Positions 15,727 to 24,640 of a stretch of DNA of 64,000 bases are shown piece after piece (the stretch's first letter is position 1; each line of letters begins with the position of its first letter). Origin of the DNA: an uncultured Acidovorax sp. (GTDB lineage: Bacteria > Pseudomonadota > Gammaproteobacteria > Burkholderiales > Burkholderiaceae_C); NCBI GenBank assembly GCA_913774625.1, contig CAJYHL010000069.1, forward strand, positions 124,001 through 188,000, read 5' to 3'. The position numbers and the translations under genes were made by a program. The notes under the pieces are model-generated. The model had not been told where the DNA came from. It made no database searches and worked only from the letters and a program-made list of their open reading frames with translations.

Positions 15727-18441
15727 ATGCACCCGTCCCACCAAGCCTTGCGCCCATCGCGGCGCGCGCCGTTCCTGCTTAGCATCCTGTCCCTGTCCAT
15801 GGCCCCGGTGTGGGCGCAGGACGCCGCCCCGGTATCGCCGCCGGCCGCCAAGGCCGCCGTGGGCGCCGCACCCGCCACCGCCTTGGGCGAGGTGGTGATC
15901 ACCGGCCGCTCCCTGTCGGCCCGCCGGGCCATCGCCGAAAAGCGCTCCGAGCCGGTGGTGTCCGACGGCATCTCCTCCGACGAGATCGGCTCCATCCCCG
16001 ACTTCGGCCTGGGCGAGGCGCTGCAGCGCGTGCCCGGCACGTCGATGATCGTGAACAACGGCCGGGGCGAGGCTCAGTACATGACGCTGCGCGGCTTCAA
16101 CCCCGACTACAACAGCGTCACCATCGACGGCATCGCCCTGCCATCGACCGAGACCAACCGCCGCGTGGTCTCGCTGGACGTGATCCCCTCGTCGCTCGCG
16201 CGGCAGGTGACGGTCTTCAAGACCTTCACGCCCGAGATGGAAGGCAACGCCATCGGCGGCATCACCAACCTGCGCACGCGCAGCGCGTTCGACCAGCGTG
16301 GCCTGCACCGCTCGCTGCGCGCCGACCTGTCGGAGTGGACCAACCACCCCAACCTCCACGGCCGCACGCCCTCGGGGATGGTGGAGGGCACCATCAGCAA
16401 CACCTTCGGCGACCACAGCCAGTTCGGCGCACTGTTCTCGGGCAGCTATTTCCGGCGCGCCTCCTCGTCGCTGAACACCTCGGTGGACAGCTACAGCTAC
16501 TTCGCCCGCCCCGGCGCCCAGGCCACGGGCGCGCGGCTCAACCCGGCGACGGCCGACCTGACTGGCGCCACCGCCTTCCCCGACCGCGTGCGCCCCCTCA
16601 CCTACGACAACGTGCGCGAGCGCCGCAGCCTCTTCGGCAAGCTCGAATACGACGGCGGCGGCGCCCTGCGCGCGCACCTCACGGGCGGCTGGTTCCAGCA
16701 CCTGAACGACGAAGACCGCCGCTCCCAGTGGCTGCAGAACGGCGGCGCCGCCAACTCGCCCGTGGTGGTGGGCGCGGACGGCGGCAGCGCGGCCATCGGC
16801 CAGTCGCAGACCGACTACGCGGCCTTCCGGCAGAACCGGCAGCTGCGCTACCTGGAAGCCGGCGCCGAATACCAGCCCTGGGACGACGGCCTGCTGGACT
16901 TCAGCTTCAACTCCGCCCGGGGCAGCTACCGGCAGGACGCGCAGCTCTACACCTTCGCCTCCGCCAACAGCGATGCGCTGGCCTACACCTACACCATGGC
17001 GCCCGGGGGCATGCCGGTGCTCACGCCCGTGCGCAGCGCCGCGCTCTTCGATGCCAGCCGCTACCTGCAGACGGAAAACACCGTGCAGGCCGAAACCTCG
17101 TCCACGCGGCAGAACACCTTCAAGGCCAACCTCGCGCACAACCTGAGCGCCGACGCGCGGGGCTGGGGCTTCAAGGGCGGCCTGCAGCTGCGCAATGCCG
17201 ACAAGCGCTACGACTACGACGAGCTGCGCTACAACCCGGCCAGCGGCCAGAACATCACGCTGGGCCAGGTCGGCCCCAGCAGCGCCGTCGTCACGCCCTA
17301 CACCAGCGGCGGCCGTCCGCTGCTGCTGGTGGACCCGGGCAACGCCGCCGCCTACTTCGACGCCAACCGCAACCGCTACGTGCTGGCGGCCTCCAACGCG
17401 GGGCGCAGCCTGATGTCGGACTTCGGCGTGGACGAGCGCGTGCAGGCCGGCTACGGCATGACGGCCTACCAGGCCGACCGCTTCACCGCCACGGCCGGCG
17501 CGCGCATCGAGCATGTGCGCACCGACATCAACAGCTTCATCGCCTCGCCGCTGAACCAGACCACCACCTACGCGCCGGTCGCCTTCTCGTCCAGCCGCAC
17601 CGACGTGCTGCCCTCGCTGAACCTGACCTGGGACGCGCGCAGCGACCTGCGCCTGCGGGCCGGCGCCAGCCGCTCGCTGGCCCGGCCGGTGTATTCCGAC
17701 CTGGCGCAGAACAGCAGTTCCGTGAGCGGCAACATCATCAGCACCACCGTCGCCAACCCCGACCTGCAGCCGCGCAAGTCGCGCAACCTGGACCTGTCGG
17801 CCGAGTGGTATCCGAGCCGCGACTCCATGGTCTCGGTGGCGCTCTTCAACAAGCGCATCCAGAACGAGATCGCCCGCGTCACCTCCACCACACCCCTGCA
17901 GATCGGCCAGGCGGTGTTCACCCAGAACGTGACCCAGGCCATCAACGCCGGCAGCGCTGACGTGAGCGGGCTGGAGCTGGGCGTGACCGACGTGCGCTTC
18001 GACTTCCTGCCCGCGCCCTTCAACGCCTTCGGCATGGCCGCCAACTACACCGTGATGGCGCAAAGCCCCGCCAGCGTGCGCATGGCCAACGGCAGCAGCC
18101 GCGACATGCCCGCGCTGCAGGATTCGCCCAAGCGCATCGCCAACCTCTCGCTGCTCTGGGGCCAGGGCGACTGGAGCGGCCAGGTCGCCTACAACTACAC
18201 GGGCAAGACCCTCATCAGCCTGTCCAACACCAATGCGGCCCAGGACGTGTACTACGCGGCCCTGAAGACCGTGGACACGCAGCTGCGCTACCGGGCGACC
18301 AAGGAGATGAGCCTGTCCTTCCAGGTCAAGAACCTGACCAGCGCCAAGCTGCGCCGCGTCACCGGCCCCGGCCAATCCCTGCTCAACCAGGAAATCGACA
18401 ACGGCCGCTCGTTCTGGCTGGGAGTGTCCTATGCGCTGTAA
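15727..18441 (+). CDS. TonB-dependent outer-membrane receptor
   Basis: 904 residues. A signal peptide ends near VWA (residue 30), and the TonB box is seen as LGEVVITGRS at about 53-62. The plug domain (about 65-195) includes ALQRVPG, LRGFNPDYNSVTIDG and IPSSLARQVTVFKTFTPEM; that last segment is typical of the Xanthomonas/Caulobacter-type receptor subfamily (TIGR01782), whose members often import carbohydrates. The barrel follows to the C-terminus WLGVSYAL. The next gene starts inside its last codons, so translation is coupled. Ligand unknown; a glycan or phospho-glycan is inferred from the neighbours. Confidence 0.93.
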   Translation: MHPSHQALRPSRRAPFLLSILSLSMAPVWAQDAAPVSPPAAKAAVGAAPATALGEVVITGRSLSARRAIAEKRSEPVVSDGISSDEIGSIPDFGLGEALQRVPGTSMIVNNGRGEAQYMTLRGFNPDYNSVTIDGIALPSTETNRRVVSLDVIPSSLARQVTVFKTFTPEMEGNAIGGITNLRTRSAFDQRGLHRSLRADLSEWTNHPNLHGRTPSGMVEGTISNTFGDHSQFGALFSGSYFRRASSSLNTSVDSYSYFARPGAQATGARLNPATADLTGATAFPDRVRPLTYDNVRERRSLFGKLEYDGGGALRAHLTGGWFQHLNDEDRRSQWLQNGGAANSPVVVGADGGSAAIGQSQTDYAAFRQNRQLRYLEAGAEYQPWDDGLLDFSFNSARGSYRQDAQLYTFASANSDALAYTYTMAPGGMPVLTPVRSAALFDASRYLQTENTVQAETSSTRQNTFKANLAHNLSADARGWGFKGGLQLRNADKRYDYDELRYNPASGQNITLGQVGPSSAVVTPYTSGGRPLLLVDPGNAAAYFDANRNRYVLAASNAGRSLMSDFGVDERVQAGYGMTAYQADRFTATAGARIEHVRTDINSFIASPLNQTTTYAPVAFSSSRTDVLPSLNLTWDARSDLRLRAGASRSLARPVYSDLAQNSSSVSGNIISTTVANPDLQPRKSRNLDLSAEWYPSRDSMVSVALFNKRIQNEIARVTSTTPLQIGQAVFTQNVTQAINAGSADVSGLELGVTDVRFDFLPAPFNAFGMAANYTVMAQSPASVRMANGSSRDMPALQDSPKRIANLSLLWGQGDWSGQVAYNYTGKTLISLSNTNAAQDVYYAALKTVDTQLRYRATKEMSLSFQVKNLTSAKLRRVTGPGQSLLNQEIDNGRSFWLGVSYAL

Positions 18442-19786
18442 TGCCTTCCGTCCCTCGTCCCGCCCGCTGCTTCGCCCTCTGGGCCGGTCGGCGCTCCTGC
18501 AACTGCTGCTGTCCTGCGCCGGCATCGCCGCCGCGCTGGGCTGCGGCCTGCCCCGCGCGGCCCTGGCCGCCGAGCCCGCGCCCATCGGCGTCGTGGCGCC
18601 CGGCGATTGCTGGCGCCCGGTGCCCGCCGCCGCCGATGGCGGGCTGGCCAGGCACCTGGCGCGCTGCGCCGCGCTCGGCGCCGACATGCTCCGGCTGCAG
18701 GTGCGCGCATCGGCAGACGGCGCGGTGAACGCCTGCGCGACCGACGCCGCCTGCGCGCCGCTGCCCGAAGTGCTGGGCGCCACGCCCGCCCCGGCCCTGC
18801 TGCTGGACACGCCCACCGCGCTGCTCGATGCCGTGCAGCAGGCCGTGAGCCAGGCCGGCGCCGCCGCGCGGGTCAAGGTCGCGCCCCAGTTCGTGCGCCC
18901 CGTGGCCAGCGCCGCGCCCCAGGCGCTTGCCCCCGGCGTGCGCTACTGGGCCGAGCGCCGCGAACAGCCGCGCCCGATCATGCTGCACGTGGTGGAGATC
19001 GACCTGAGCCAGGCCGGCCCGCTGGAATTCGCCACCACGCCGCCGCTGTCCCTGCCTGCCGATCCGGCGGCAGCGCCCGGCAGCCAACGCTTCGCCGTGC
19101 AGAAGACCAGCGAACACGCGCGGCAGGCCGGCTGGCTGGTGGCGGTCAACGCCTCCTACTTCCTGCCCTTCGACGGCGGGCGGCTCATGTTCCGACCCTA
19201 CGTGCCCCAGCCGGGCGCGCTGGCCAGCGTGGCCCCCGCCTGGCTGGACGGCACGGTGCGGCCGCAGGGCGATACCTCGCTCGACCCGCGCGCCGACGGC
19301 ATGGTCTGCCTGGTGCCCGGCGGCTTCGCCATCAGCGCGGGCCTGTGCCCGGCGGGCAGCACGCCGGCCTTCGCGGCCGGTCCCGTGCTGCTGCAGGACG
19401 GCCGCCGGCTGCCCTTGAAGGCCCGCGAGGCCGGGCAGCGGCCCGATGCCTCCGGCATCCCGCAGTACTTCCGCTCGCCCGAGCCGCGCACCGCGCTGGG
19501 GCTGGACCCGGCGGGCCGCCGCGCCTGGATGGTGGTGGTGGACGGGCGCCAGAGCGGCTACAGCGAAGGCATGACCGTGCCCGAGCTGGCCGCGCTGTTC
19601 GAGTCCCTGGGCGCACGCGACGCCATCAACCTCGACGGCGGCGGCTCCTCCACCCTGGCGCTGTCGGGCGCGGTGGCCAACAGCCCCATCCACACCTCCA
19701 TCCCCGGCCGGGAACGCCCGGTCGCCAACCACTTCGGCCTGCGCCTGCTGGCCCCGGCCCCGAACGCCACGCAAGCCAAGCCATGA
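18431..19786 (+). CDS. Phosphodiester glycosidase family protein (NAGPA domain), exported
   Basis: 451 residues with an N-terminal signal region (to about 47). The C-terminal half, about 205-445, is a NAGPA domain (PF09992, N-acetylglucosamine-1-phosphodiester alpha-N-acetylglucosaminidase type), with VAVNASYFLPFDGG, RTALGLDP and the hallmark INLDGGGSST at 399-408. Such domains split sugar-phosphodiester bonds. Residues 83-97 (GADMLRLQVRASADG) recall a glycerophosphodiester phosphodiesterase strand but lack its catalytic Glu/Asp. The gene overlaps the receptor by 11 bases and exbB by 4. A periplasmic enzyme acting on the receptor's cargo is the natural reading. Confidence 0.85.
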   Translation: MRCNAFRPSSRPLLRPLGRSALLQLLLSCAGIAAALGCGLPRAALAAEPAPIGVVAPGDCWRPVPAAADGGLARHLARCAALGADMLRLQVRASADGAVNACATDAACAPLPEVLGATPAPALLLDTPTALLDAVQQAVSQAGAAARVKVAPQFVRPVASAAPQALAPGVRYWAERREQPRPIMLHVVEIDLSQAGPLEFATTPPLSLPADPAAAPGSQRFAVQKTSEHARQAGWLVAVNASYFLPFDGGRLMFRPYVPQPGALASVAPAWLDGTVRPQGDTSLDPRADGMVCLVPGGFAISAGLCPAGSTPAFAAGPVLLQDGRRLPLKAREAGQRPDASGIPQYFRSPEPRTALGLDPAGRRAWMVVVDGRQSGYSEGMTVPELAALFESLGARDAINLDGGGSSTLALSGAVANSPIHTSIPGRERPVANHFGLRLLAPAPNATQAKP

Positions 19787-20568
19787 AACACCATCTCACT
19801 TCCTCCCACCTCTCCCGCCTGCTGCCGGCCGCAGGCCTGGCCCTGGCCTGCAGCGGCAGCGCCATGGCGCAGGGCGCTGCCGCCGCCGCCGCCGCAGCGG
19901 CTGCGGCTTCCAACCCCTACGGCATCGAAGCCCTGTGGACCCAGAGCGATGCCATCGCCAAGGCCGTGCTGCTGATCCTCGCGCTCATGAGCCTGGGCAG
20001 CTGGTACGTCATCGTCACCAAGCTGCTGGAGCAGCGCACCATGGGCCGCCAGGCCCGCAGCGCCAGCGCCGACTTCTGGAATGCCGCCACCGTGGCCGAG
20101 GGCGCGGCCGTGCTGGAGGAGGGCAGCCCGTTCCGCTTCATCGCCGACGCGGGCGTCGAGGCCACCCGCCGCCACGGCGGCCTGCGCGGCCAGATGGACT
20201 TCGCCGACTGGGTGGACCTGTGCATCCACCGCTCCGTCGAACGGGTGCAGCGCCGCATGGCCACCGGCATGTCGGTGCTGGCCACCGTGGGCTCCACCGC
20301 GCCCTTCGTGGGCCTCTTCGGCACCGTCTGGGGCATCTACCACGCGCTCACGGCCATCGGCGTCGCCGGCCAGGCCTCCATCGACAAGGTGGCGGGCCCG
20401 GTGGGCGAATCGCTCATCATGACGGCGCTGGGCCTGGCCGTGGCCGTGCCCGCCGTGCTGGGCTACAACTGGCTGCTGCGCCGCAACACCGTGGTGATGG
20501 ACGAGGTGCGCGACTTCGGCGGCGAACTGCATTCGGTGCTGCTGGCATCGGGCGGCCCCTCCGCCTGA
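19783..20568 (+). CDS. exbB: ExbB/TolQ/MotA-type proton channel protein
   Basis: 261 residues. A signal-like N-terminus with a long poly-Ala run precedes three membrane segments: ILALMSLGSWYVIVTKLLEQ at about 65-84, VLATVGSTAPFVGLFGTVWG at about 165-185, and MTALGLAVAVPAVLGYNWL at about 208-227. The last two carry the conserved Thr and Pro/Gly positions of ExbB. It pairs with ExbD in the inner membrane to convert proton-motive force into TonB movement. Its ATG overlaps the glycosidase stop (ATGA), so translation is coupled. Confidence 0.93.
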   Translation: MKHHLTSSHLSRLLPAAGLALACSGSAMAQGAAAAAAAAAAASNPYGIEALWTQSDAIAKAVLLILALMSLGSWYVIVTKLLEQRTMGRQARSASADFWNAATVAEGAAVLEEGSPFRFIADAGVEATRRHGGLRGQMDFADWVDLCIHRSVERVQRRMATGMSVLATVGSTAPFVGLFGTVWGIYHALTAIGVAGQASIDKVAGPVGESLIMTALGLAVAVPAVLGYNWLLRRNTVVMDEVRDFGGELHSVLLASGGPSA

Positions 20569-20603
20569 GCCCGGCGCCAGCCAAGCGAGGGACGGAGCCC
20601 GAC

Positions 20604-21038
20604 ATGGCCATGCAACTGCCCGGCGCCGACGGTGGTGCCGACGCCGCGATCGCCCACATCAACACCACGCCCCTGGTGGACGTGATGCTGGTGCTGCTGA
20701 TCATCTTCCTCATCACCATCCCGGTGGTCAATTTCTCGGTGCCCGTGGAACTGCCCAAGGAGCGCGTGGAGCACCGCGAGAGCCAGCCCGAAGACATCGT
20801 GGTCACCGTCGATGCCGACGGCCGCATGTACTGGCTGGACTCCCCGCTGGCGGGCCAGGACGCGCTGCAGCAGCGGCTGCGCGCCCTGGCCGCCATGAAG
20901 CCGCAGCCCGAGCTGCACATCCGCGGCGACCTGCGCAGCCGCTACGAGCCCGTGGGCCGCATCGTTTATGCGGCGCAGCGCGCGGGCATCGCCCGCATCG
21001 GCTTCATCACCGAGCCCCCGGCACGGAGCCAGCCATGA
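20604..21038 (+). CDS. exbD: ExbD/TolR biopolymer transport protein (first copy)
   Basis: 144 residues with one membrane segment near the N-terminus, INTTPLVDVMLVLLIIFLIT, containing the conserved Asp (VDVMLVLL) that takes part in proton flow. The periplasmic domain follows, with IVVTVDADGRMYW and HIRGDLRSRYEPVGRIV typical of ExbD. It lies between exbB and a second exbD; the ATG of the latter overlaps its stop codon. It differs from the second copy in its N-terminal and periplasmic sequence, so the two are old paralogues. Confidence 0.93.
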   Translation: MAMQLPGADGGADAAIAHINTTPLVDVMLVLLIIFLITIPVVNFSVPVELPKERVEHRESQPEDIVVTVDADGRMYWLDSPLAGQDALQQRLRALAAMKPQPELHIRGDLRSRYEPVGRIVYAAQRAGIARIGFITEPPARSQP

Positions 21039-21490
21039 GCGCATCCGCATCCTCTTCTTCCCGCAGGGTCCGGCGCCGCCGCGCGCCCGTGGCCGCGCCC
21101 GCAGCCGAACCCATGATGGACATCAACACCACGCCCCTCATCGACGTGATGCTGGTGCTCCTCATCATGCTGATCATTACCATCCCGGTGCAGCTCGACG
21201 CCATCCACATGCAGCTGCCGGTCGGCGCCGCTCCGCCGCCGCCGCAAGAGCCCCCGCCCGAGCCGCTGCGCATCGACGTGGGCGCCGACGGCACCGTGCT
21301 CTGGAACGGCGAGGCCCTGCCCGACACCGGCGCGCTCGACCGCCGCCTGGAAGCGCTGGCCGCCCGGCCCGTGCCGCAGGACATCCATCTGCGCCCCGAC
21401 CGCCAGGCCCCCTATGCCGTGGTCGCCCACGTGCTGGCGTCCGCGCAGCGCGACGGGCTGTCGCGGCTCGCCATCGTCGGATCGGAGTAA
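21035..21490 (+). CDS. exbD: ExbD/TolR biopolymer transport protein (second copy)
   Basis: 151 residues. After a basic N-terminus (RRVRRRRAP) comes the membrane segment INTTPLIDVMLVLLIMLIIT with the conserved Asp, then a Pro-rich linker and the periplasmic ExbD domain (IDVGADGTVLWNGE, IHLRPDRQAPYAVV). Paired ExbD proteins occur in Xanthomonas, where the second is needed only for some substrates, so a specialised role is possible. The gene overlaps the first exbD by 4 bases and is followed 8 bases later by tonB. Confidence 0.93.
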   Translation: MSASASSSSRRVRRRRAPVAAPAAEPMMDINTTPLIDVMLVLLIMLIITIPVQLDAIHMQLPVGAAPPPPQEPPPEPLRIDVGADGTVLWNGEALPDTGALDRRLEALAARPVPQDIHLRPDRQAPYAVVAHVLASAQRDGLSRLAIVGSE

Positions 21491-21498
21491 TTCGCGCC

Positions 21499-22260
21499 AT
21501 GAAGCAGTCCGCAGAAGCCACCCGCTCTTCTTCCCCCGCGCTCGCCCTGCGCGCGCCCCTGCAGGGCCCCGCCGAATTCCGCCCCCGGCGGCGCATGGGC
21601 CCCGTGGGCATCGGCCTGGTCGTCGGCGTTCATCTGCTGGCAGGCTATGCGCTGCTGTCCGGCATGGCGCGCGACGTGGTCTCCAAGGCCGTGCAGAGCA
21701 AGCCGCTGATGGCCAGCATCGCGCCCGAGCCGGAACGGCCCGCGCCGCCGCCCCCTCCGCCGCCTCCACCCCCGCCGCCCCGCAAGGAGCGGCTGGTCGA
21801 GCGCATCCGCAGCGCCCCGCCCCCGCCCGTGCCCAGCGCTGTGCCGCCCCCCGAAACACCCGTGCCCCAGGCCCCACCGGCCCCGGCCGCCGCGCCGGTG
21901 CCCGCGCCCAGCCTGGCCCCTGCGCCGCCCGCCAGCCCCGTGCCCGCACCAGCGGCGCCCCCCATCGCTGCGGCCCCGCCCGGCCCCTCGGGCGGCCGGC
22001 TGGAGGCCGGCGTGGCCTGCCCCGGCTACCAGCAATCGCTGCAGTCCAGCCTGGCCGGCGCCTACGAACGCGTGGGCATCGCCGGCACCGTGAAGGTGGA
22101 ATTCCGCGTGCGCGACGGCGCCGTGGTGGAGGTGAACCCGGTGGCCGGCCCCAGCGAGTACTACCGCACCGTGCGCTCGGCCGTGCGCCGCTTCCATTGC
22201 CAGGCCCGGGGGGGCGGGGATGCGCTGGTGTCGTTGGATATTGTTTTTCGGGGGGAGTAG
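21499..22260 (+). CDS. tonB: TonB energy-transducing protein
   Basis: 253 residues. One membrane anchor (about 34-56, GPVGIGLVVGVHLLAGYALL), then a long Pro-rich periplasmic spacer (about 75-165) with runs of prolines, and a C-terminal TonB domain (about 172-253) with the segment GTVKVEFRVRDGAVVEVNP. Ending the operon, it completes a dedicated set of receptor, ExbB, two ExbD and TonB. The usual YP near the domain start is replaced by CPGY. A hairpin terminator follows at 22322. Confidence 0.93.
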   Translation: MKQSAEATRSSSPALALRAPLQGPAEFRPRRRMGPVGIGLVVGVHLLAGYALLSGMARDVVSKAVQSKPLMASIAPEPERPAPPPPPPPPPPPPRKERLVERIRSAPPPPVPSAVPPPETPVPQAPPAPAAAPVPAPSLAPAPPASPVPAPAAPPIAAAPPGPSGGRLEAGVACPGYQQSLQSSLAGAYERVGIAGTVKVEFRVRDGAVVEVNPVAGPSEYYRTVRSAVRRFHCQARGGGDALVSLDIVFRGE

Positions 22261-22321
22261 GGTGGGGTGGGGGATGGCTGGTCTGGGCAGGTTTTGCTGG
22301 GGCCCTGCTGATGTAGTGAAC

Positions 22322-22358
22322 AAAGGCGTATTGGAGGAGGCTTCGATACGCCTTTTTT
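22322..22358 (+). terminator. Rho-independent terminator of TonB operon
   Basis: 10-bp stem AAAGGCGTAT / ATACGCCTTT with a 14-base loop followed by further T residues, 61 bases after the tonB stop. Confidence 0.85.
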
Positions 22359-22642
22359 GCGTTCTGGTCCGCGTGTGCTGTTAGGTTGCGATGTGCGGTT
22401 TTCACCGCTGTGGACGGGGTTTCGATGACTGCTTTGCAGCAAGTGCGGCCCTTCAGCGGTCCAACCACGTCGGCCCGCTTTAGGCGAGAACCGGTCATCT
22501 GAGGCAATTGTCAACAGCGGACGTAGGAAGATCGGCTAGCGAATCAGCACGCACGAAAGAGGTTACGAGGCGCGAACCTAGCGTCGCCATGCATCTCGGC
22601 GATGCTGCGCAGTCCGCGACCAACTGAGATAAGCATCAGGGC

Positions 22643-22708
22643 AAGGCTGGCCAACTGACCCGCCGGCTCATGTACGTAGATATCGTCATCCTTGACGAGA
22701 TGGGCTAT
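22643..22708 (+). pseudogene. Remnant of IS21-family istB ATPase gene
   Basis: Translated from 22643, the fragment reads KAGQLTRRLMYVDIVILDEM then GY, which matches the IstB Walker B region (usual form LTRRL-x-x-x-DLVILDELGY). The frame opens before it without a start and runs on into unrelated sequence up to a stop at 22735. The rest of the transposase is gone. It marks past insertion activity at the island edge. Confidence 0.6.
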
Positions 22709-22720
22709 GGGATCAAGACG

Positions 22721-24640
22721 TCAGGAAGCACCGTTCTGAATCGCGATAAATAGCTCTGCAAACGCCCTAGGCATAGTTCTACCTTGAGAAGCTTGTATGC
22801 CTCGCCTTACCACGTCCATAAGCAGCGTCGGCTTCTTTGTGAGAGCTTTTAAGAATGGATACACATCGTTCGCTCTTAATAGCGTCTCGAGATCATGCCC
22901 ATTCATATGCACATATCGACTGTCAAAGCGAACCGAGCCTTCATTGAGGAAGAAGCACTCAACATCGTGATTCAATTCACTCACCTTCAGCACATGCCTC
23001 GTCACGCCATCTGAGATGCCTTGCCAGTGAGACACATCAAGGTACAACGACACAGGATCGAAGCCCTCAGGCAGTCCATATTCACGAGGATTTAGCTGTG
23101 AGAGAAAATTGTGAAGCAAATACAGTCCAAGCGTGAGCGGATTAAGAATCGCATTTTCAATGTTGTAGAAGATGCCAGAACCCAATACATGCACATGTTG
23201 CTGTGGCTGATTGGTTAGATCCCAGTCGATGATGCCTTTTGCAGGCACGCCACCTTCCGCGCTCAAGCACTCTACCGCGCCAATCACCTTCGAGCAGTCC
23301 CCTTGCCCATTAAAGGCCTGAACAAATGCTTCAATTTGATCGGAATCATGATTGCCGAGGTGCGCGTTGATCAAGTCCCGAATGTTCTGTGGCGAGAGCT
23401 TGGGCGCTGCCGGAATGAACGACAGTCCGATGTGCTCGGAAATGCCTTTGTTCCATCGGCGCAGGGATTGAAAGAGTTCGCGATAGATGTCCTCGTCTTT
23501 GTGACTTTCAACATAGACCTGCTTGCACTTCGTGTAGTGGATCGAAACCTGATCAAGGCCAACAAGCAGTTCACCTATAGCGGCATCTTTCGGAATCTCT
23601 ACCAAGTCATTCTCAGAGATTCGCCAGATTGGGCCAGCGTCAAACAATGCAACGGAGGTTGGCGAATGTGTTGTGAACATGATGCCGGTACCAAACCGGC
23701 GAGAAATGTCTTCTAGCACAATGTGCAACTTCTGAACCATCTGAGGATGTAACACCCCATCAGGCTCATCCAACAGAAGCAGCTTTGGCGGCTCAGCTAG
23801 GTAGCGCGTGTTGGACGCATACATGCTCAGGCATAGCCACATTAAGACCTTTTCGCCGGACGACAGCCAAGTGGGCTCGATCAGCTTGCCATCTTCACGG
23901 CGATATAACTTGGCGTCGTAGGTTGCAATGGTCTGGCGATTCGGTGCCTCAATATAAAACCGACCGTCCAAGACGGATTTTAAGAAGTCGTTGAACACGT
24001 CCCAGGGGGGCGGGCCGAAACGGGCTTGAAACTCCTCAGGGGTTCTATGTGGATGCTGCTCGCCGTACCTCGAATTTCTGAATTCGTAGAAATCGTTTTC
24101 CTCTAACCTATCCCAGTAAGCCCGCATTGTTGATGTCACATTCAATGACCCCATCGCCATCATGACACTATCCGAGTAGAAGTCTTCGATGTCTGATTCC
24201 GAAAGATCATTGACATCTTTGCCAAGCACTTGGCTAGCACGCGAAGCAGCATAGGCTACCTGATGCATATTGACGATCATGTGGCGACCTGACATCACCA
24301 TCTGATTGAAGGCCGCGATAGGCTGCTTCGGGTCAGCATTGAACTGCCCCTTGTGAGCCTTGTACTGAGCAGCCGCCTGTCGCCGTTGTTCTCGATGCTG
24401 CAAAGAATCAAATCCAAACGACAGGTTTGGCTGAAGTTCATTGAGAGTGAGCAATCGAATGCTCTCTTGCGGAACCACAGCGTTATTCATGAAGACACGG
24501 ATCTTGCCGTCCATGATGCCTCTCAAGAGCCGACTCTTCCCCGCCCCATTTCGTCCAATGATTGCCGCAATTTTGGTCTCGGACTGCACCGTAGTAGTGA
24601 ACTTGAGCCCCAGGAATTCTTCTACTGAGCTAAAACGCAT
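22721..24640 (-). CDS. AAA15/ABC-type ATPase with C-terminal TOPRIM/DUF4435-like domain (candidate anti-phage protein, OLD/PARIS-like)
   Basis: 639 residues from the ATG at 24640, preceded by GGGGGA; an in-frame GTG at 24661 adds 7. Walker A GRNGAGKS is at 29-36, an ABC signature LSSGEK at 259-264, Walker B LLLLDEP at 287-293 and the H-loop TTHSPTS at 323-329, as in SMC-like AAA15 proteins. The C-terminal half has VYVESHKDED (about 375-384), GIIDWD (469-474) and FYNIENAIL (491-499), resembling the Glu, DxD and IEN motifs of TOPRIM/DUF4435 domains. This architecture is that of OLD nucleases or a fused AriA-AriB (PARIS). Its G+C is near 50%, far below its neighbours, indicating horizontal acquisition. 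Confidence 0.8.
   Translation of the reverse strand: MRFSSVEEFLGLKFTTTVQSETKIAAIIGRNGAGKSRLLRGIMDGKIRVFMNNAVVPQESIRLLTLNELQPNLSFGFDSLQHREQRRQAAAQYKAHKGQFNADPKQPIAAFNQMVMSGRHMIVNMHQVAYAASRASQVLGKDVNDLSESDIEDFYSDSVMMAMGSLNVTSTMRAYWDRLEENDFYEFRNSRYGEQHPHRTPEEFQARFGPPPWDVFNDFLKSVLDGRFYIEAPNRQTIATYDAKLYRREDGKLIEPTWLSSGEKVLMWLCLSMYASNTRYLAEPPKLLLLDEPDGVLHPQMVQKLHIVLEDISRRFGTGIMFTTHSPTSVALFDAGPIWRISENDLVEIPKDAAIGELLVGLDQVSIHYTKCKQVYVESHKDEDIYRELFQSLRRWNKGISEHIGLSFIPAAPKLSPQNIRDLINAHLGNHDSDQIEAFVQAFNGQGDCSKVIGAVECLSAEGGVPAKGIIDWDLTNQPQQHVHVLGSGIFYNIENAILNPLTLGLYLLHNFLSQLNPREYGLPEGFDPVSLYLDVSHWQGISDGVTRHVLKVSELNHDVECFFLNEGSVRFDSRYVHMNGHDLETLLRANDVYPFLKALTKKPTLLMDVVRRGIQASQGRTMPRAFAELFIAIQNGAS

Larger units (their letters stand above)
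22261..22720. other. Gene-free region at left edge of low-G+C island
   Basis: 460 bases between tonB and the ATPase gene. It holds the tonB terminator (22322-22358), then about 280 bases of mixed composition without a usable reading frame, then a fragment of an IS21 istB gene (22643-22708). Base composition falls from the host level to about half G+C along this stretch. Confidence 0.6.

Noticed and set aside
15652-18876. 1074-residue minus-strand open frame opposite the TonB receptor
   Set aside because: Antisense shadow of a receptor gene with clear signal peptide, TonB box and plug.
19860-19915. GCC/GCA triplet repeat in exbB as a phase-variable tract
   Set aside because: It encodes a poly-Ala stretch at the end of the signal region; mixed Ala codons argue against slippage-based switching.
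21720-21980. Proline-codon repeats in tonB as a tandem repeat locus
   Set aside because: Ordinary Pro-rich spacer of TonB proteins.
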